A stretch of 64,000 bases of DNA. Source: Cyrtodaria siliqua. Taxonomy: Eukaryota; Mollusca; Bivalvia; Adapedonta; Hiatellidae. This document shows positions 1-12,400 of this stretch, piece by piece (the first letter of the stretch is position 1; every line of letters starts with the position of its first letter). The notes below the pieces were generated by a model. That model saw nothing but the letters and a program-made list of their open reading frames with translations, searched no databases and was not told the origin of the DNA. The DNA lies in the NCBI GenBank assembly GCA_037043455.1, contig JAWPHD010005119.1, positions 62,001 through 126,000 on the forward strand, in the 5' to 3' direction. The position numbers and the translations under genes are program-made.

Positions 1-44
1 TCCATCGATAAAGCCGAGAACCTGTCTGCAAGTCTCAAAGAAAG
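1..44 (+). CDS. USP8: USP8 exon 1 of window (3' end), N-terminal helical region
   Basis: Reads [14 protein letters not shown] plus the first two bases of an Arg codon, then the donor GTGAGT at 45. It matches the helix of the USP8 N-terminal MIT-like dimerisation domain (vertebrate AERLSESLK-type sequence), and joining it to exon 2 restores an unbroken [11 protein letters not shown]. The same 44 bases recur four more times downstream in an 84-bp tandem repeat, so the real exon end could be this copy or one before the window. Reading past the donor meets TGA at once, so this is the last usable copy in a simple read-through. Confidence 0.7.
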
Positions 45-445
45 GTGAGTAGAACGTTAGCTGGGAACCAAAAATCTCAGGACATCCATCGATAAAGCCG
101 AGAACCTGTCTGCAAGTCTCAAAGAAAGGTGAGTAGAAAGTTAGCTGGGAACCAATAATCTCCTGACATCCATCGATAAAGCCGAGAACCTGTCTGCAAG
201 TCTCAAAGGAAGGTAAATAGAAAGTTAACTGGGAACCAAGAATCTCAGGACATCCATCGATAAAGCTGAGAGCCTGTCTGCAAGTCTCAAAGACAGATGC
301 TTTGAAAAGTTAACTGGGAACCAATAATCTTCTGACATCCATCGATAAAGCCAAGAACCTGTCTACAAGTCTCAAAGAAAGGTGAGTAAAAAGTTAATCG
401 GGAACCAAAAATATCCTGACATCCCTCATCGATAAAGCCGAGTAA
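1..445 (+). repeat. 84-bp tandem repeat made from the exon 1/intron 1 junction
   Basis: Five near-identical copies of the 44-base exon end (1-44, 85-128, 169-212, 253-296, 338-381) and a broken sixth from about 428. Each is followed by intron start sequence. GT donors survive in copies 1, 2, 3 and 5; copy 4 reads AT instead. CAG precedes copies 2 and 4. Confidence 0.93.
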
Positions 446-3400
446 TTTTGGCTGAAATAAAGCAAGATTTCTCTGTATGTCCCTGTGTGGCTGGGCGGTG
501 TGATGGGATGCATTTGATAATATTGTGTTTGACATTTATTTAACAAAAGAGCCACTTTTCTGTGTCCGTTGGTTAATTTTATGCACTGTTACAGTAAAAT
601 TTCCAGACATAAGCACATTTTTGGGGGTTCAACACGTAATATGGCAAAATATTTATTGGGTGACCGTACAACACATAATATGGCAAAATATGTATTCAGG
701 GACCATACAACACATGGCAAAATATGTATTGGGGACCATACAACACATATGGCAAAATATGTATTGGGGGACCATACAACACATGGCAAAATATGTATTG
801 GGGACCATACAACACATATGGCAAAATATGTATTGGGTGACCATACAACACATATGGCAAAATATGTATGCAAAATATGTATTGGGGGACCATACAACAC
901 ATATGGCAAAATATGTATTGGGGGACCATACAACACATATGTCAAAATATGTATTGGGGACCATACAACACATGGCAAACTATTTATTGGGTGACCATAC
1001 AACACATGGCAAAATATGTATTGGTGGACCGTACAACACATATGGCAAAATATGTATTGGGGACCATACAACACATATGGCAAAATATGTATTGGGGACC
1101 ATACAACACATATGGCAAAATATGTATTGGGGGACCATACAACACATATGGCAAAATATGTATCGGGGACCATACAACACATATTATGGCAAAATATGTA
1201 TTGGGGGACCATACAACACATGGCAAAATATGTATTGGGGGACCATACAACACATATGGCAAAATATGTATTGGGGACCATACAACACATATGGCAAAAT
1301 ATGTATTGGGGACCATACAACACATATGGCAAAATATGTATTGGGGACCATACAACACATATGGCAAAATATGTATTGGGGACCATACAACACATATGGC
1401 AAAATATGTATTGGGGACCATACAACACATATGGCAAAATATGTATTGGGGACCATACAACACATATGGCAAAATATGTATTGGGGGACCATACAACACA
1501 TATGGCAAAATATGTATTGGGGACCATACAACACATATGGCAAAATATGTATTGGGGACCATACAACACATATGGCAAAATATGTATTGGGGGACCATAC
1601 AACACATATGGCAAAATATGTATTGGGGACCATACAACACATATGGCAAAATATGTATTGGGGACCATACAACACATATGGCAAAATATGTATTGGGGAC
1701 CATACAACACATATGGCAAAATATGTATTGGGGACCATACAACACATATGGCAAAATATGTATTGGGGGACCATACAACACATATGGCAAAATATGTATC
1801 GGGGACCATACAACACATATTATGGCAAAATATGTATTGGGGGACCATACAACACATGGCAAAATATGTATTGGGGGACCATACAACAAATATGGCAAAA
1901 TATGTATTGGGGACCCTACAACACATATGGCAAAATATGTATGCAAAATATGTATTGGGGGACCATACAACACATGGCAAAATATGTATTAGGGGACCAT
2001 ACAACACATGTGGCAAAATATGTATTGGGGGCCTTACAACACATATGGCAAAATATGTATTGGGGGACCATACAACACATGTGGCAAAATATGTATTGGG
2101 GGCCTTACAACACATATGGCAAAATATGTATTGGGGGACCATACAACACATGTGGCAAAATATGTATTGGGGGACCATACAACACATATGGCAAAATATG
2201 TATTGGGGACCATACAACACATATGGCAAAATATGTATTGGGGGACCATACAACACATATGGCAAAATATGTATTGGGGACCATACAACACATATGGCAA
2301 AATATGTATTAGGGGACCATACAACACATGGTATGGCAAAATGTGTATTGGGGGACCATACAACACATGGCAAAATATGTATTGGGGGACCAAATCATGA
2401 TTGGCCCCCTCTCAAATTAGTGTTGGGTGCAGGTTGTTTCTAGGCCTATGTTTATTGTTGGGTGCTGGCTGTTTCTAGGCCTATGTTTATTGTTGGTTGC
2501 GGGCTGTTTCTAGGTCTATGTTTATTGTCGGGTGCGGGATGTTTCTAGCATATGTTTAAGTGAACTGGATTACTGGTATAGTTATCATGTATTATTGAAC
2601 CTAGCAACAATGCATTTATTCTAAACCTTCCATTGGAAAATAAAGTTTCTGATGTAGAAGTATATTTTGTTTTGGAATTAGAATAAAGCATCCACTTTTG
2701 AAGCAATTTGGTGAGCTTCTCGGCATGAAAATTAGTTAACCCTTACCCGCTAAGCACGCCTATAATAGTCTTTGCGTCCATTGTAAACCCAGAGCCTGTG
2801 AGTAACTCAACTTACAGGCTGATAAGGGTTTACAATGTCTGGCTGCTGATCAGTCATTTTCCTAAAACACATCTTTGTCACATAAATGGAATTGTCTTAA
2901 TTCAAAGAAAGAACAGTCCATTATATAAACATAGCTGGTTCAGAGTTAAAAGACTTCAAGATTGCTGAGTGTTACTTTGATGGTGGGTCAAAGGGAAACT
3001 ATAATTCTGTTGTAGGTATGATGAGTTGGAGGCGAAATCCATCGCGAACAAACTGGCATCTCTGGACAGTCTAGAGGAGAAGGAGGAAATGAAGAAGACT
3101 GAAGACAAAGAAAAGATGGAGGAGAAACCGTCTGTTGATAAAGGTATTCACTCAAAAGACAGAACATTCGCAAAATAGAAAGTAGAAACAAATGAAGATA
3201 CTGAATAGATTATGTGCATAAAACTGTAACTTTTTAATCCAAAGGAGGACCAAGATTCAGAAATTACTATGCAACCAGTCATCATAGTTTTTACTATTTA
3301 ACCAATCAGATCACAGATTGCTATCTAACCAATCAGATCACAAATTATCTAACCAATAAGATTGCAGATTATCTAACCAATGGGATCACAGATTGTTATC

Positions 3401-6400
3401 TAACCAGTCAGATCATAGATTTTCTAACCAATCAGATCAAAGATTATTACCTAACCACTCAAATCCCAGAATGCATAACCAATCAGATCCCGGTTTATCT
3501 AACCAATCAGTTCACAGATAGCATAACCAGTCAGGACACCAATTTCTCAAACATGTGATTAAATGTACCCTATCAGAGCACATTGAAATAAATCTTTTCC
3601 CAGAGGTAGAAGTAGAAACAAAACAAGATGCAGGACAAATCACGTGCACACAACTCTTCAGTCTCTTGGAGGACCGAGATGCCCAGATCATCATCATGGA
3701 CGTACGATCAATAGCTGACTATCAGGAGTCGAGAATCAACCACAAAAACATCATCAATGTTCCAGCTGAGGCGATAAAACCTGGGTAAGCCGAAAGGAGT
3801 GCTAGTAGGGATGGGGTAAGCAGAAGGGAGTGCTAGTAGGGATGGGGTAAGCAGAAGGGAGTGCTAGTAGGGATGGGGTAAGCCAGAGGGCGTGCTAGAA
3901 GGGAAGGGGTAAGTAGAGGGAGTGCTAGTAGGGACGGGGTAAACAGAAGGGAGTTCTAGCGAGGGTGGTGGAGAGATGCTGGTGGGGTATTTGATTGATG
4001 GAAATTTGGAGTAGAGATGCTGGTGGGGTATTTGATTGATGGAAATTTGGAGTAGAGATGCTGGTGGGGCATTTGATGGAAATTTGAAATAAGTTCAGAG
4101 TAAAAATACTGGTGGGGTAATTGATGAAAATTTGAAATAAGTTTGGAGAAGAGATGCTGGTGTAGTATTTGATGGAAGTTTGAAATAAATTTGGAGCCAT
4201 GATGCTGGTGGGGTAGTTGATGGAAATATACATAAATTTGGAGCCATGATTCTGATGGGGGTAATTGATGGAAATTTGAAATAAGTTTTGAGCAAAAATG
4301 CTGGTGTGTTTTTTTATGGACATTTGAAATAAGTTCGGAACAGAGATGCTGGTGGGGTATTTGATGGAAATTTGAAATAAGTTTGGAGTAGAGATGATGG
4401 TGGGATATTTGATGGACATTTGAAATAAGTTTGGAACCGTGATGTTGGTGGGGGTATTTGATGGACATTTAAAAAAGTTTGGAGCAGAGATGCTAGTGTG
4501 GTATTTGATGGTCATTTGAAATAGGTTTGGAGCAGAGATGCTAGTGTGGTATTTGATGGTCATTTGAAATAGGTTTGGAGCAGAGATGCTAGTGGGGTAT
4601 TCAATAGAAATTTGGAGCAGGGATTCTGGTGGGGCATTTGATGGAAATTTGGAGCAGAAATGCTGGTGTTTTTTTTTATTGAAATTTGAAATAAGTTTGG
4701 TGCCGTAATTCTGGTGGAAATTTTATGGACATTTGGAGTTGTGATTCTTGTGGGGTATTTGATGAAAATTTGAAATAAGTTTGAAGCAGAGATGCTGGTG
4801 GGGTATTTGATGGAAATTTGAAATAAATTTGGAGCAGAGATTCTGTTTTAATTCTAGCACAACTGTGACCTACATAGAGAAGGCGTTACCAATGGATTCA
4901 CTGTCGCTATGGAAACAGAGAGCTAATATCGACCATCTTGTTCTCCTGGATTGGAATACAGGATTCGAACGTGTGAAAATTGGGACGGCTTTACAAACAC
5001 TTAAAGATGCCTTATTTAAGGTAAGATTTCCCCCATGCACCAAGGGCAATAACTCTGTTTTCATGAAGCTACACCATGAGTGACAAGCATGAAGCAGTGT
5101 TTTTTCAATCCCGCTTTCACAAAATGAAGTGGGAGATATATAGGAATCACGCTGTCCATAACACCTGATCAAAAAGTGGGGGTATTCATCACCTTCAGTG
5201 ATAGTTCTAGGTGGTTATGTGCCATTCTTATTCATTGAATGAACTTTGCCCAAAAGTTGATATAAAAATCGAACAGGAAAAGTAGCATTCAAGGACGACA
5301 GTCAACCATAAACACTCACAGAAACAAAGAACAACTTTAAAGATGAATAAAAGGCAAGATCACAAACACAAAAGGGTTGACAATAGGGCTACCGCCTCGG
5401 AAAGGTAAGTGGCAAAACAGCCGCTGGGGGGTTTAAACCAGGTTCTAGGGTGCACCAAACCTCACTCTTACCCTATTGTCATCCCGGTCAACGGGATAGT
5501 GTAAATAAAGAAATCACCGCCAGGTAATAATCTCTAACAAGGCAGCTTTAATAGGCAATATAAGTAAAACACATAAATGATCATGTATATAATTATAATA
5601 TAAAAAAACAAAAGCCTATAAAGCCACAAAGTAAGTAGTCAATGACTTGGCAGAAGCCATAGCAACAAGGGAACAAACCGTTAAGCATAAAAGCATCTTT
5701 GAAACAGGAAACATTACGTAAAACCATTTTCTACAAACGGGAATATGCAAGCAACTACTGCGCTGTCTGACACCGATAATCTTCTTTTGGAAAGCTCTCT
5801 AAAGTGCTATATCCAATATAGCCAGGGTAAATAAACACTTACTGACTGACAAATACCAGTGTAAGTTTAATCGAGATCCTACCGAACATAAAAGATCATC
5901 GCCCAAAGCCTCTTTGAATTCTGACACATGCATATATGAAGCAGAAAGCATGACGTAAAGCCAAGTTCTTTGTGGTAAAGTTATCACATTTATTGCCAGT
6001 ATACACGTGTGACTGAGTGGCAGTATACACGTGTGACTGAGTGGCAGTATACACGTGTGACTGAGTGGCAGTATACATGTGTGACTGAGTGCCAGTATAC
6101 ATGTGTGACTGAGTGCCAGTATACACGTGTGACTGAGTGCCAGTATACATGTGTGACTGAGTGCCAGTATACACATGTGACTGAGTGGCAGTATACACGT
6201 GTGACTGTGTGCCAGTATACACGTGTGACTGAGTGCCAGTATACATGTGTGACAGTGCCAGTATACACGTGTGACTGAGTGCCAGTATACATGTGTGACT
6301 GAGTGCCAGTATACACATGTGACTGAGTGGCAGTATACACGTGTGACTGTGTGCCAGTATACACGTGTGACTGAGTGCCAGTATACATGTGTGACAGTGC

Positions 6401-9400
6401 CAGTATACACGTGTGACTGAGTGCCAGTATACATGTGTGACTGAGTATACATGTGTGACTGAGTGCCAGTATACACATGTGACTGAGTGCCAGTATACAT
6501 GTGTGACTGAGTGCCAGTATACATGTGTGACTGAGTGCCAGTATACATGTGTGACTGAGTGCCAGTATACACATGTGACTGAGTGCCAGTATACATGTGT
6601 GACTGAGTGCCAGTATACATGTGTGACTGAGTATACATGTGTGACTGAGTGCCAGTATACATGTGTGACTGAGTGCCAGTATACACGTGTGACTGAGTGC
6701 CAGTATACACGTGTGACTGAGTATCAGTATACACGTGTGACTGAGTGCCAGTATACATGTGTGACTGAGTGCCAGTATACATGTGTGACTGAGTGCCAGT
6801 ATACACGTGTGACTGAGTACCAGTATACACGTGTGACTGAGTGCCAGTATACACGTGTGACTGAGTGCCAGTATACACGTGTGACTGAGTACCAGTATAC
6901 ACATGTGACTGAGTGCCAGTATACATGTGTGACTGAGTGCCAGTATACATGTGTGACTGAGTGCCAGTATACACGTGTGACTGAGTGGCACTATTTGCAC
7001 AGAATTCTGTTTAAACTTAGGGCTTTTGAGTGAAAACATAACAAGAAGTTAACCGGTATGGTACCTCCATAAAAACACAAGGGTTACTGTAAAGATGGCG
7101 CTATGAGCAGTTGGTGGTTAGAGATATATTGAGTAAGGCAACCACTGTTCCCTCTCACCTTTTATGCCGAGTCATGGAATTACAGAATTATTTCCTTGAC
7201 CATTTTACACAGGTATTATTATCATTAGCAGATACTAATTTAGGTTCATGTGATTGGATATATTTAGTCGCATGGTCTAGAGGTCTGTGATTTGATTGGT
7301 CAAATACTCTTTTTCAATTTATGTTTGTGTGATTGGATATATTAGTCACATGGTCTCACATAGTCTTAATCTGATTGGTAAAATATATGTGGCCTGGAAA
7401 CTAAGTACCATGGTTTGAATTGAATGAGCATCGAGAACGTGATATTCTTTAAGAAATAGAACATCGTTTACGGTGAATTATCGTGTAATATATCCCGGTT
7501 TGCAGTTCAGTTGTAAACAATAATTTCACGAGCCCGAAGTGCCACTCATTGGGATTTTTGGGGATATGAACACTGTTCGTGATTAACTTGCTCAAACAAT
7601 GGAAATTATATACAAACCAATTGATAGAAGTTATTGTTTGCAATCGAACGACAAACCGTGATATATTATACGATAATTCACCGTAAACGGTGTTCTGTTT
7701 CTATTCTAATACCCCAAAAATGCGAAAAAAGGTCACACAACTGAAATATTCGCATTGCTTTGCTTACTCTCCTAACATTGCAATAAATTACAGTGATATA
7801 TTGTTGAATATAACGAGATGTTTTAAACTAGGCTATATAGTGCAGTGTATTAGAATTTCCAGTGATCATTTTCATCTCCATTATTCATTACGTGGTCTGC
7901 GTATTAACTTTCATACCCCATCCAACCCCTTCTCCAAGAAGTGAAAATGGGGTTGGCTGGGGTATGAATTTCAGCTTAAAATGTTTGCATATTGTAAAAT
8001 CAAAACATTTAATACGTAATTTTAAACAGGTTGTCGCATTTTTTCAGTAAAAATGTTTTTAAACAAGTTTTATATGTCGAAATATCCGTTATAAGATCCT
8101 GCTGATATAAACTTTCCCATCAATACACAAATCACCATTTATTGCATATTTACAAGCTCTGTTTACTTTCAGTATACAGGAAACATCAATATTTGCCCAT
8201 ATTGACGTGTTCATATTGACGTGTTGTAAAATCATTGTACTGGAACTAATATTTTGCATACTCATAAGGGATTGGTGCAATTCACAGTCATGTCACAGGA
8301 AGTTGGTCATGTGATGTAACATTATAGTATTTTTATTTTCATTGTGAAAAATTCTCCTAAAGTCACGCAATATTATTACACGGAAAAACTTGTGCATATA
8401 TCCCAATAGAAATCTAATAACATATAATTATTCATTATTTTTCCAGTACGACTCCACTGTGATCATTAAAAGTGAGCCACTGATTCTTGACGGGGGCTAT
8501 GAACAATGGTTGTTGCATTACCCAACAAAATGTCTGAATCCGGACTTTAAAAAATTGACGAAACCTGTCGTGAACACATCACAAGCTTCGCTGAGTAAGT
8601 ATCGATGAACATGTACAAGAAACAACAAATATCAAAACGTAAAATTCCAGTTGCGAATCTTTCATGTCTCGGACCACAATTAATTTCCATTGGGTCACAT
8701 TGTAATGTTTTTGTTCATTTCATAGCATAGTGATAACCAAAATTTACAGCATGTGTTATTGCCATTCTTGTTTTCCTTTTTGCGTGTTTTTGGGTTTACT
8801 GTGTTCTGTGTAAGCTGCATTTCCTGTTGGACTTTTATACTTACTTTTATGCTTAAATTCTTCATTGATCTGTAATTTAAAACACAACAAATATTCACCT
8901 TGTTAAATATTTTATAATTTCATGTTTGCGTATTTCTACGGCTGAAAGATCAGGAATTCTAAGTGGGGGAAAAAATCATAATAGCTTAAATTAATAACTA
9001 ATTTGAAACAAAAAAATAATTGATATTGTCATGACGTTGATAAAGGGTTGAGCATGTTCAACAAAGAACAAAGCAAAGCATTTCAGTCAAAAATCATACA
9101 TATTTAGTGATTTATAAAAAATGTAATAAATAAGTTACTTTACTGCTGGGTTTGGTTATGACGAAATCCTAAACACGATGGTAGACATACTTTGTGTTTT
9201 ACGCCCCCACCACTGAATGGTGAGCGGGCATATAGCGTTAGCCATGTCTGTCTGTCTGTCTGTCTCAAAAAGAGTGTGTTGTGTGTCTATCTTCTCCCAC
9301 AGTTTTTTCAACCAATTGTTTCGAAACTTTACAGGATGTTCACCTGTAATGTGATTTTTGCATATCAGTTAGGCTTCAAAATCCACCTTGTATTAAGGGG

Positions 9401-12400
9401 CTTAGAGCCCTGTTTTCATATTTTTTTATGTTTTTTGCTGATTGTTTTCAGTGGTTGCATCTGTGTCCCATGGATAGATTTCAAGTGCATTAAAACAGTG
9501 TCTGAAACGGCCGGTCGCCCACTCGCCAATGGCGATTAATACCTTGTCTGGGCGACCAAAAGTTGTTCAAAGTAAAGTTGTCACTGGCCCAACAAAAAAC
9601 GTCTGGGCGACTGCCCAAAATCAGTAAAAAAAATTCATTTTAATCAATTATTTTCGGAGAACTGTCAACTACCGTCGTCACTTGGTAAAAGGTAGACAAC
9701 TCTTTATTTCTCTTGCGACTTGTTAGTTACGAACGCAGCGATTGGTTCAAATAAACTATTGAACCAATGAAAGTGCATGTAACACATGATAACTGTGTAA
9801 AGTCAAAGAAAATGCAAGACGCATGGTCATTTGTTAAACGCACTAACGCTGCGGACTTTAAAAAGCAGTCAAAGTATGCGAAGTAAGTATTTTTTCTGTT
9901 AATCATAAATGTCGACATACGATGCTAGTCGGTAATTTCGATTGTGCGTCAAGTCTGCTTAAAATCAGCGGCGGATTCAGCAATTTGAAAGAGGGGGGGG
10001 AGGGGGGGGGGACATAAAAAGTTAAAAAATATTTGGGCCTCCAATGTTCATTTTGGGCCAGTGACTCAAAATTTTTACTTGCCCAAAAAATTTTTTTCGG
10101 CCCAGCCTTTGGCTGGCCCTCATTTCTGGCACTGTTAAAAGGCCAAAACACCAAACAATCCCCTACCTTCTCTTGAAGGATTTCCTTGTTATCAAATATC
10201 TCTCTATCATAACTTAGATAACAGGGAAAACTATGAAAAAACACAAGTCGGGTAAGGCCAGTTTGTTTTTATTGTTTAACAGCTTTTTTCAGCAAAATTT
10301 TAGGGTAAGAGGAGGGTAAAAGTAGATTGGGGCCAAAAAAAGAGAAGCTTTGTTGGGCTAATAATTTTTTTTTTTTGAAAATAAAATAATCGCCACTTTT
10401 TATCGACAATGCTTTGAAATAATCGACATTAAGATAAAATAATAGAAAATGTCAGTAATATCTGCTGACAGCTTGAGGGCTGGAAAAAGTAGGTTGGGTC
10501 CAAAAAAAAAGAGAAGCTTTGTTGGGCTAGCGGTATCACGCCTATTTCAAACTTTTCATTCTTCATCTGTTTGTTTTTCAGTGGACTTTGACTACCCTGA
10601 TTTTGAGGAGACTTTCATGAAACCAGCTCCCGTCTCACCAATGATTCCAAACCCACTCAGTGAGTCAAACTCATCCCACAGTTTAAACGGTTCACTGAAC
10701 GGCGACCTTTCACAACAGATGGTTGGCAGTATGCCAAGAGTCGACAGAACTACTAAGCCAAAAATAGACAGATCCACAAAATCTTTTGTCACTACTATAG
10801 ATGTTATGACTCCAAGTTCTGGTTCTCTCTATCCTGATGTCAGGGCCATATCAGGGTCAGCAGCTAATCAAAACAGAGCACACACTCATACAAACACTGA
10901 CTCCAGGGCCAAATCAACAGCTGGTTCTGGTTCCAGGGCAGAATCAAATGAAAAAGATTCCAGGGCCCCTTCTTTGGTTTCTAAAAACAGAACAGATTCA
11001 AATTTGAACAAAGACTTAAATGATATCTCAGAAGAGTTGAGAGAGCTGGACAGAATTAAGAAACAAAAGCAAGAGGAATTGGAAAAACTCCAGCTGGAAA
11101 ATGAGCGAATAAGGAAAGAGGGCCATGCAAGAATGGAGAAAATGAAATCGGAAGAAAAACGGTTATCGGATTTGGAAGAGATGCGGAGAAAACAACAAAC
11201 AGATGTGGCCGATTTAATGAGGTTGGTTCTTTTCTCTTACTTAAATTTAGTTCATTTGGCTGATTTCCATTTATGTGGTCCTTTGTTTATCATTTGGCTG
11301 ACTTCTATTTCTCATCTATAGGTTTACCACCACCAATTACATGTAAACCTCCGAGGTGTAGTCGAATGTAGTTCCTATAATAAAAAGTAATCCCTCCTTT
11401 TTCGATGGAAATGGGCATTATAAGTAGGGGAAAACTGCCCATTTCTATTCGATTTTGTGGTTATATGTATAAGAAGCGTATTAATAGGTTTTACTGGATC
11501 ACTGATGAACATTTTCGAAATTTCGACTCTATGCTTACACTTTGTGAGAAATGAAAACAGTCGATCAATAAAAACAGCTGTACCCTTGACCTGTTTAGTA
11601 AACAAACAAGAACTTTCTTACATGTCTTGTGACACCACGTTTTCTGGTGATTTTTCAAGTGGAAAAATAGTTTTCTATATGAACATTACACTGCTGCATT
11701 ATCCATACTTGAGTTGAATTTGCAGCAAATCATTAATATGTGACACTTTAACATTGGTGTCTATGCAGTGCTCAAGAAATAGGATAGCCCGACGCCCGCG
11801 GCTCCTCGAAATCCATTCCGGGCCTGTCTCATTTTGCAGACGAGCCCGTCGGGCCTGTCTTAAAAAAAAAAAAAAAAACCCAAAAAAATCAGTTTTACCG
11901 GATCTCAAGCTCAAGTTCCTCAAGACAAAATACTCCCATGTGTATTGTGAACTGTGAAAACACTTTCAATAAAGTAATTAAAATGTGTTATACACACATT
12001 GAAACAATAAGAAGTTTGAATATTTTGCCTGGCTTCGTGTCGGCAGTTTGTCACAACTTTGAGGTCGGCAATTGTTGACATAAAACTCATTATTCTGCTA
12101 TTAGGGTTGTGTTTTCTTTCCTTTGTGATAAGAAATACCGTTTTTGTCATTAAAAACACACTAATGCATGAAAAAAAATCGTTATTGATGGTATTTCGAT
12201 TGAATGTTTGTGAAATGTTCGGGCCGTAAAACTGCGGTGTCATAGTAGTTCGGATGGTACATAATTTCGGATATATTAATTTTTTTTTTTTTTTTTTTTT
12301 TTACATAATCAAATAAGAAAAACTGTCCTTTACAAATACATGTTGGTGGTAAGAAAAAAATATATACTGTATATGTATAAATACAGATATAAAGTATATT

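Noticed and set aside
589..2373. Long open frames of nearly 600 residues on both strands
   Set aside because: They lie wholly within the 35-bp minisatellite, repeat the same peptide in shifting frames, and have no splice or domain evidence.
623..2394. CRISPR-like regular repeats
   Set aside because: Head-to-tail units with no unique spacers, inside an intron of an animal gene.
5799..7039. Open frames of about 350-390 residues with a [12 protein letters not shown] repeat
   Set aside because: The 24-bp unit is a multiple of three, so frames stay open by arithmetic; no other coding signs.
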